A stretch of 42,494 nucleotides of DNA from a virus: positions 1-42,494 of IMG/VR virus record IMGVR_UViG_3300044712_000988, one strand, 5' to 3'. The position numbers and the translations under genes were made by a program. A model generated the notes under the pieces. It worked only from the letters and a program-made list of their open reading frames with translations. It searched no databases and was not told the DNA's origin. This document shows positions 37,248 through 42,494 of this stretch, piece by piece (the stretch's first letter is position 1; each line of letters starts with the position of its first letter).

Positions 37248-37934
37248 ATGCAAAAATTCCTGATTTCATTTGCCCTGCTGCTCGCCGCCTGCACTCCGAT
37301 CATGGCCCTGGAATACGGCGGCTTCCCCTCGGCCAGCACCATACCTGACGCGGCCAAGCTGCTGATTTACGATTCGTCGCTTCCGTCAAACGACACCTAC
37401 TGGAAATACCGCAATATCACTATAACTGCCCTCAATGCCAAGCTGGCGCCGAATTATCTGGCACCGACAGGTGATGGTTCGGGGCTGACGGCCCTGAAAA
37501 ACCGTACGCTCTTCTCCAGCTATACCAGCGTAGGGAATACGGGCAACGAATATCGTAAATTTTACGAATACACTATCCCTGCCAATACGCTTGCAGTAAA
37601 CGGCGATTCGGTGGTGATGACTGTCGGCCTCAAGACTACTGGGGCTAGCAACTTACGTGGAACAATGATTTTTGTCGGCGCGGAGCCGTTTAACGGTCTT
37701 GCCTTCACTACGACTATAAGGAGTTTGACCGGCACGTACAGATTAATGCGTACAGGTTCAACAACCGCCCGACTTCATGGCGGAATATCCGGTATCGGGA
37801 ATAGTTATGATAATGATATAACCGGCCTGGATTTTACCGCAGGGCTCAATTTTAAATTCTATGCCGCAGGCGCTGCCGAGACAAACAATGAAGTCATGGG
37901 GCGTTACTGCACCATAGACCTGGCGCGACCCTGA
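37248..37934 (+). CDS. Exported hypothetical protein, 228 aa
   Basis: ATG 37248 follows AAAGGAG (37234-37240). The leader MQKFLISFALLLAACTPIMA may be cut by signal peptidase I after IMA; an LAAC lipobox at about residue 15 is an alternative, making it a lipoprotein. The mature part begins EYGGFPSASTIPDAAKLLIYDSSLPSNDTYWKY, a text close to phage fibre openings that list states of a parameter, followed by a beta-rich C-terminus. It is AT-richer than the tail genes around it and ends one base before the tail tip gene. Confidence 0.6.
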   Translation: MQKFLISFALLLAACTPIMALEYGGFPSASTIPDAAKLLIYDSSLPSNDTYWKYRNITITALNAKLAPNYLAPTGDGSGLTALKNRTLFSSYTSVGNTGNEYRKFYEYTIPANTLAVNGDSVVMTVGLKTTGASNLRGTMIFVGAEPFNGLAFTTTIRSLTGTYRLMRTGSTTARLHGGISGIGNSYDNDITGLDFTAGLNFKFYAAGAAETNNEVMGRYCTIDLARP

Positions 37935-37935
37935 T

Positions 37936-40803
37936 ATGAACACCTTCACCCTTGGAGAGGTAGTCATTGCCTTTCCGAACGCTCCCCAGCGCTCCGGATC
38001 GGAAGACGGCGTTACGTTGCACCAGGCCGTCGGCAAAGACGACCTGGGCAATGACTATGTCTACGATAAAGGGATCCTGGTTGATGAGACATTCCGCCTG
38101 GCCTTCCCCAACTGCACCGACGACCTCTTCGCAGCCCTGCTGGTGTTTCTGCAAACGAACGTCCAGGGCACGGCCCTGCCGTTCACCTGGGTAGACCATC
38201 TGGGCGTTTCCCGGAGCGTCAAGTTCCTGGAACCGTTCATCGGCAAGACCCCTACCGGACCCAACAGGAACACCGTCTCCCTGACGCTGATAAAGCAGAG
38301 CGACTGGGCATACCTGCCCGCTCCGGCATCGTTCACCGCCGCGAAAAACGCCAAGACCGGCACCGCACCGGTCTGGATACTCTGGCTGGTCATCAACGGC
38401 GTCGACTATTTCCTCTCCGACAACGTCTTCACCATCGCCTCCACGGCCGTGGTTTCCGACTGGCCCAGCGGTCAGGCAGTCACCACCCTCGCCTGGGTGG
38501 AGCAGTGGGGGCGGGTCGACTCCGTGGGGCAAGGCCTGACGGGGATCAAGATTTCCGATTTTAGCGTCACCCTCCTGAACGACCCGGCCGCCGATCCCGG
38601 CATCGTGGAGTTGGTAGAGACCTACCCGGTGGAGGAATCGGACGCAAAGCTCTTCCTCTGGTTCCACGGCCTCGATCCGGCAACCGATCCGCCGCAGGTC
38701 AAATTCGTCGGCACCGTGCGGGACGCGGACCCCGACGACGATCGTGTGTCGATGGTCATCCAGGACGGCACCCTGAAGATGGAGCGCAATTTCGTCGGCT
38801 GGAGGGCAACCCGGCTGATCTTCCCCGGCATCGATCCCGACGACGTGGGCCGAGTGGTCCCGATCCCTTACGGCACGGTAAAAAAAGGTCTTACCCTGGC
38901 AGTCGACGCGGGGATCATCACCACCATCCCGGCCGCCCTGTCGAGCTCCGCCACCACGATCACCCTGTCGGAAGCCGGCGACCTTGTCCTGGGCGACGTC
39001 ATAACCATCGACGAAGAACGGATACTCCTCGGGACAAAGTCCGGCAACAGTTTCACCGGTTCCACCAGGGGCTATGACTCCACCGTTGCTGCCTCCCACC
39101 AGAAGGGCGCCACAGCCTGGCAGTACCAGGCGGAAACCGTCTACCTCGCCTCCGACGTCCCCCTGGACGGCATGCCCGCCGTCTATGGCCGGGTCGGCGA
39201 CAAGGACATGGATATCACCGCCGTCAGCTGCCGGTACCTCGGCAGCGGCACCGTGGCCACCGTAGCACTGGGGGCAGTAGGTGGCCAACATCCCGATTAC
39301 CTCGGCCGGGCCGTGGTGACGGTCGTGGGGTATATCACCCTGCAGCAGGCCATCGACCTTCTGGTCAACGACGGCATCAGCATCGAGGAGGCCCTCAGCC
39401 TGACGGAAACCATCGGGGTGACCGACGGCATCTCCATTGCCGAGACCATCGGCCTGTCAGATCCGGGCCATAATCATCAGCCGGCCGGAGAAGTTTACCA
39501 GGCAAACAACGGGCTGAACCTGGACAGCGGCAACTATGTCTATGCCAGCCCGGCCGTCTCCATAAACGCCCAGACTGTTAATGATTATTATGAGGCCCTC
39601 GTAAACTGTTCATCTGTGAGCGGCACCCGTCAGAGCGTGCAGCTTCAGTTCCGGATCGTCGGGCACCGAACCGGCGGAACAGTCTACAATTTCACCATCG
39701 GCACCGGCGCCGGCGGGGTGCTGATAGAAGACTGGACTCCGGGCGGCGACGGTGTCACCCTGTACGAAGGAAGTTCCTGGGACTTCGATATCACCATCCC
39801 CATCAGCGCCGGCGCAACGAAGCTGAATGCCGATTCCTATACCCTGTTGGCTGCCGCAAACAACGGCTCACCACCCATATTCACCGTGGAGTATTTCCGC
39901 CGCATCGTCACCCTGAGCGATATCACCACCGTCGATCCTGTCGCCTTCACCGACATGTCCAAGACCGGCACCGTGAGCAAGTCCGGAACCGTCACGAAGA
40001 CCGGCACGGTCAGCCTGGGGGGCACGGTCAGCAAGTCCGGCACCGTCAGCCTGACCGGCAACAGCCTGGCCAACACGCTGATCTGTGATACCCTTCTTGT
40101 GGACAAGGTCAGGAGCTCCTGCACCGATCCGGACGATGTCTTCACGCACCTGCTCAGTTACCTACCGAGTCCCCCGACATTGACCCTCGAGGGGAGTTTC
40201 CCCGCCTCCTACAAGTTCGACGGAGAGATCAACGAATACAAGGCGGTCCTGACCTGGTGCGACATTTTCGCATTCCAGTGTCGCGCCTGGTTCCGTCCGG
40301 TCCAGGGGATCGCCCGGCTCATTGTCCGGCCCGACACTCTCACCCCGATCAAAACCATCCCTGCCTGTCGCATGCTTGACGGGGCCCGGACCCTGACCAG
40401 CCGGAAAAGCGATTACAGCGACATCTGCAACAAGATAGAGATGCTCTATGACCGGGACTGGACGAAGAGCGGAGACGAGGCATATAACAAGTCCATCAAA
40501 GACCAGGACAATACCTCGATCGGTATTTATGATGGCATCTACGAACGTCCGGAACTGTTCAGAATGGACTTCATACGTGATGACGACATGGCGGCCGACG
40601 TGCTGGCATACTGGCTGGGCAACCTGAAAGACCGGCACTGGCGCAGGAGCTTCGAGGCGTTCCTCGATCACAGTGAACTGATCTTCGGCAACATCGTCAC
40701 CTTGGGGTTCAAAGGCAACGAGGTAGGAATAATCATCTCCGCCGGCATCTCCCCGGGCAGCACCAAGGCGATCGACGCGATGAAATTTACCGTCGAGGTA
40801 TGA
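37936..40803 (+). CDS. Tail tip / central tail protein, 955 aa
   Basis: The last tail gene. The N-terminal 150 residues form a distal-tail-like domain (LGNDYVYDKGILVDETFRLAFPNCTDDLFAALLVFL). Residues about 155-300 (ILWLVINGVDYFLSDN, KISDFSVTLLNDPAADPG) resemble baseplate hub segments. At about 675-715 lies an in-frame 18-bp repeat coding KTGTVS-type hexapeptides. The C-terminal 230 residues (YKFDGEINEYKAVLTWCDIFAFQCRAWF, then FEAFLDHSELIFGNIVTLGF) fit the host-contacting hub of tail tips. A histidine-rich spot GHNHQP follows a DGISI/SLTETIG duplication near residue 500. Confidence 0.75.
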   Translation: MNTFTLGEVVIAFPNAPQRSGSEDGVTLHQAVGKDDLGNDYVYDKGILVDETFRLAFPNCTDDLFAALLVFLQTNVQGTALPFTWVDHLGVSRSVKFLEPFIGKTPTGPNRNTVSLTLIKQSDWAYLPAPASFTAAKNAKTGTAPVWILWLVINGVDYFLSDNVFTIASTAVVSDWPSGQAVTTLAWVEQWGRVDSVGQGLTGIKISDFSVTLLNDPAADPGIVELVETYPVEESDAKLFLWFHGLDPATDPPQVKFVGTVRDADPDDDRVSMVIQDGTLKMERNFVGWRATRLIFPGIDPDDVGRVVPIPYGTVKKGLTLAVDAGIITTIPAALSSSATTITLSEAGDLVLGDVITIDEERILLGTKSGNSFTGSTRGYDSTVAASHQKGATAWQYQAETVYLASDVPLDGMPAVYGRVGDKDMDITAVSCRYLGSGTVATVALGAVGGQHPDYLGRAVVTVVGYITLQQAIDLLVNDGISIEEALSLTETIGVTDGISIAETIGLSDPGHNHQPAGEVYQANNGLNLDSGNYVYASPAVSINAQTVNDYYEALVNCSSVSGTRQSVQLQFRIVGHRTGGTVYNFTIGTGAGGVLIEDWTPGGDGVTLYEGSSWDFDITIPISAGATKLNADSYTLLAAANNGSPPIFTVEYFRRIVTLSDITTVDPVAFTDMSKTGTVSKSGTVTKTGTVSLGGTVSKSGTVSLTGNSLANTLICDTLLVDKVRSSCTDPDDVFTHLLSYLPSPPTLTLEGSFPASYKFDGEINEYKAVLTWCDIFAFQCRAWFRPVQGIARLIVRPDTLTPIKTIPACRMLDGARTLTSRKSDYSDICNKIEMLYDRDWTKSGDEAYNKSIKDQDNTSIGIYDGIYERPELFRMDFIRDDDMAADVLAYWLGNLKDRHWRRSFEAFLDHSELIFGNIVTLGFKGNEVGIIISAGISPGSTKAIDAMKFTVEV
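39961..40065 (+). repeat. In-gene 18-bp repeat coding K/S-x-G-T-V-S hexapeptides
   Basis: About six units encode KTGTVS, KSGTVT, KTGTVS, LGGTVS, KSGTVS and LTG. Because 18 is a multiple of 3, gain or loss of units keeps the frame, so the tail tip could vary in length here. Confidence 0.75.
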
Positions 40804-40831
40804 GGCCGCTTGACCCGGTAAACAAAAACTA

Positions 40832-40860
40832 TTGACACATATTCCGGGGCATAGTATAAG
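40832..40860 (+). promoter_or_regulatory. Consensus-like sigma70 promoter
   Basis: TTGACA (40832-40837) and TATAAG (40855-40860) are 17 bp apart. It is the best promoter match I see in the window and lies after the last tail gene. A transcript from about 40867 would cross the tRNA-like fragment and stop at the terminator near 41056, giving about 190 nucleotides without a credible open frame. Confidence 0.7.
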
Positions 40861-40974
40861 GAAAAACGTTTTTCGCGCCGGAATGCACGGTTTTTGAGGC
40901 CCTAAAAGCTGCTTTTTGCATCAAGAAACAGCCAACAAAACCACTAAAATCAAGGCCCGGCAGAAATTCTTCTT

Positions 40975-41005
40975 TCCCCAGTAGCTCAGTCGGTAGAGCG
41001 GGTGA
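40975..41005 (+). other. tRNA 5' fragment (acceptor strand, D arm, start of anticodon stem)
   Basis: TCCCCAG-TA-GCTC-AGTCGGTA-GAGC-G-GGTGA follows the tRNA layout exactly through the D arm (GCTC/GAGC, with the GG of the D loop), then loses it: no complement of GGTGA, no anticodon loop, no T arm or CCA end follows. It is a degraded phage tRNA, a tRNA-derived attachment core, or part of a small RNA. It is not a functional tRNA. Confidence 0.7.
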
Positions 41006-41025
41006 GCGCAAAAAAGAGAAACGAA

Positions 41026-41056
41026 GCCCACCAGGTTAGACCTGGCGGGCTTTTTT
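41026..41056 (+). terminator. Intrinsic terminator
   Basis: GCCCACCAGG (41026-41035) and CCTGGCGGGC (41041-41050) pair over ten positions with one A-C mismatch around TTAGA, followed by six T residues (41051-41056). It ends the short transcript unit on the plus strand and lies just beyond the stop of the opposite-strand recombinase gene. Confidence 0.9.
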
Positions 41057-41077
41057 GTTGTCTTTTGCTCTAATAGG

Positions 41078-42494
41078 TCAGGGCCGGCGATTGTTTTTGA
41101 CTGGAGGGGGCAGGTTTATTTTTGCAGTATATTCGCCGGGTTTGCGCGGGAATCGGTATTGCAGAACGGCATGGCCGGAATAAATGTCGACCCTCTGGAG
41201 GACGATCCGGAGGAAGTGTCGCTTCAGGTCCTGGTCCATTCCATGGAAGTCGTCTATCGTGATGCGCAGGGATTCCCAGTCTGGCGGGTTCTTTTTGCTT
41301 GCGGCTGCCGTGGTCTTCTTTAGTGTCAGTTCGGCCAGCGTGGCGTTGATTTCCTGCATTCTCGGCTTGGCCTCGGCCAGGGTGATGACGTCTTCGGTGA
41401 TGGCAGCAACCAGGCGGGTTTTTTTGTCTTCCTCCGTCTTGATCGCCGTGTCGATCGCAGCCAGATTGTTTACCGGGTCAATGGCTGTCTGTTCCGCTTC
41501 CCATGCTGCCCTGATATCATCGAGGCGAGCGAGGGTGTTGAAGATGTTGGTGGCAATGGCCTTGTCCAGGACCGGCTGGGGTATCAGCCTGGCCCTGGGG
41601 CATGCCTTGACCTGGTCTTTGACCTGGCAGCCATAATAATCGAGGCGGCTGCCGTTTTTGCGGATCCGCGAGTTGTGCCATGTCTTGACTGTGCGGCCGC
41701 AGTAACCGCAATAGAGCAGTTCCAGGTTGGAAAGGAGCGCGGAGGCGGTTCGCTTCCCTTTTTTCAGGTTGCTGCGGATCTGGCGGCCGCTCCGGATCCT
41801 GGCGGCGGTGAGCTCGTCGATACAGGGTTCCCAGTCACAGTTTATGATTTCTCCGTTGTCGGGATCCATCATCTTTGCCTGGCAGAAAAGCAGGCGATCG
41901 TCCGACAGGGCACGCCTGACGGCAATATGTGGCAGGCCCAGTTGTTCGGATATCGCTCGGGCACTATGGGTATGGGCCATGCCCCAGACGCGCTGCATGG
42001 TGTTGAGACTGACCGGATCGATGACGGGCCGGGCCTGTGATTTGTCGTAGACATAGGGTGGCGGGCAGGTGCCTCCGCCGAATTTACCTTTCCGGCGGGC
42101 CGCCGCCCGGCCTTCGGCCATGCGGGTCTTGAGGGTCTGCATTTCTGCTGCCGACAGGGTGCCGGTGAGCTGGGCCAGCAACCATTCATTGGTCTGTCGG
42201 GGGTCTATGGTTTGTGACGGGGTGGCCAGTTTGACGCCGTGGTCTTTGCAGAGCCCGATGAAGCGGGCATAGTCTTCCATGGAATCGTCCCGGGAGATCC
42301 GGGAGAATTCCAGGACCAGGACGATACCAATCTTGTCGGCGCGGATGTCTGCTTCGAGGCGGTTACGTTCTTTCAGGTTGGCGAGGTTTCCCTTGGAGGC
42401 GGAGGCGAAGCCGTCATCATAGATAAGGGGTTTCCATCCCCTGGAGACGGCATAGGCGGGGAGTTGTTCCCGCTGGAGGGTAAGGCGGTGGGCT
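41078..42494 (-). CDS. Large serine recombinase (integrase), 5' end outside window
   Basis: The frame runs from the right edge without a stop; an ATG at 42280 is internal. The visible N-terminal resolvase domain reads YAVSRGWKPLIYDDG, then IVLVLEFSRISRDD, but the catalytic Ser lies beyond the edge. The recombinase domain has GKFGGGTCPPPYVYD and MQRVWGMAHTHSARAISEQLG. A zinc ribbon follows (LLYCGYCGRTVKTW, then YYGCQVKDQVKACPRA), and a C-terminal coiled coil (DTAIKTEEDKKTRLVAAITEDVITLAEAKPRMQEIN). This is the phage integrase layout. It may serve this phage, or it may belong to a neighbour if the phage ends at the tRNA fragment. Confidence 0.88.
   Translation of the reverse strand, partial: AHRLTLQREQLPAYAVSRGWKPLIYDDGFASASKGNLANLKERNRLEADIRADKIGIVLVLEFSRISRDDSMEDYARFIGLCKDHGVKLATPSQTIDPRQTNEWLLAQLTGTLSAAEMQTLKTRMAEGRAAARRKGKFGGGTCPPPYVYDKSQARPVIDPVSLNTMQRVWGMAHTHSARAISEQLGLPHIAVRRALSDDRLLFCQAKMMDPDNGEIINCDWEPCIDELTAARIRSGRQIRSNLKKGKRTASALLSNLELLYCGYCGRTVKTWHNSRIRKNGSRLDYYGCQVKDQVKACPRARLIPQPVLDKAIATNIFNTLARLDDIRAAWEAEQTAIDPVNNLAAIDTAIKTEEDKKTRLVAAITEDVITLAEAKPRMQEINATLAELTLKKTTAAASKKNPPDWESLRITIDDFHGMDQDLKRHFLRIVLQRVDIYSGHAVLQYRFPRKPGEYTAKINLPPPVKNNRRP

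Noticed and set aside
37894-39291. Minus-strand open frame of 465 codons
   Set aside because: Shadow of the tail tip gene.
40975-41060. Complete tRNA gene
   Set aside because: Only the acceptor 5' strand, D arm and first anticodon-stem strand exist; no matching 3' parts follow.

Overview
The window is almost entirely one temperate, lambda-like siphoviral prophage of about 41 kb in a GC-rich Gram-negative host. A deltaproteobacterium of the Geobacter group is my best guess. That is inference from overall character, lipobox and signal-peptide style and GC content; no host marker gene is present to prove it. Both ends of the window cut genes: a secreted HNH protein on the left and a large serine recombinase on the right.

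Layout. 1-1.6 kb: secreted HNH protein, secreted small protein, a CI-type repressor facing a Cro-like gene across an operator-rich gap, then a strong intrinsic terminator and a CII-like regulator. 1.9-4.3 kb: small early genes, one of them interrupted by an in-frame TGA at a cysteine position. 4.3-9.1 kb: replication, with a zinc/TOPRIM primase, a D5/SF3 helicase, an iteron-like cluster of TGTCCGGG octamers around an AT-rich core, a zinc-ribbon HTH protein and a phage-encoded DNA polymerase sliding clamp (dnaN). 9.1-12.9 kb: packaging, with small terminase, two AT-rich inserted genes, large terminase (GpA family) and a small HTH protein. 12.9-16.5 kb: an integron. 16.5-22.7 kb: gpW-like joiner, portal, protease with nested scaffold, decoration protein, major capsid protein and connectors. 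22.7-25.3 kb: lysis block of amidase, GH19 enzyme, class 3 lipase, holin-like protein and lipoprotein, chained by ATGA overlaps. 25.3-29.5 kb: fibre-like and exported proteins, including a collagen-like one. 29.5-30.4 kb: a methyltransferase moron on the opposite strand. 30.5-40.8 kb: tail tube, G/GT chaperones with a -1 frameshift signal, tape measure and tail tip. 40.8-42.5 kb: a promoter, a tRNA 5' fragment, a terminator, then the recombinase.

The most striking element is the integron between the packaging and head genes. A tyrosine recombinase at 15429-16466 carries the IntI-specific insertion and all catalytic residues. Upstream lie four cassettes, each ending in an attC-like imperfect palindrome into which the last stop codon runs. 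The cassettes encode Lar-like zinc ribbons (an anti-restriction family), a DUF551-like protein, a phage protein with a PPC motif and a Cys-rich protein. Cassettes and intI all lie on the late-operon strand, with intI after the array. That is not the classical integron geometry, and it implies that phage late transcription drives the cassettes.

A second unusual theme is that most sizeable non-coding gaps of the late operon hold degenerate 7- or 8-bp-period repeats, usually built as a purine-rich arm followed by its complementary pyrimidine-rich arm. One such array has entered the 3' end of the large terminase gene.
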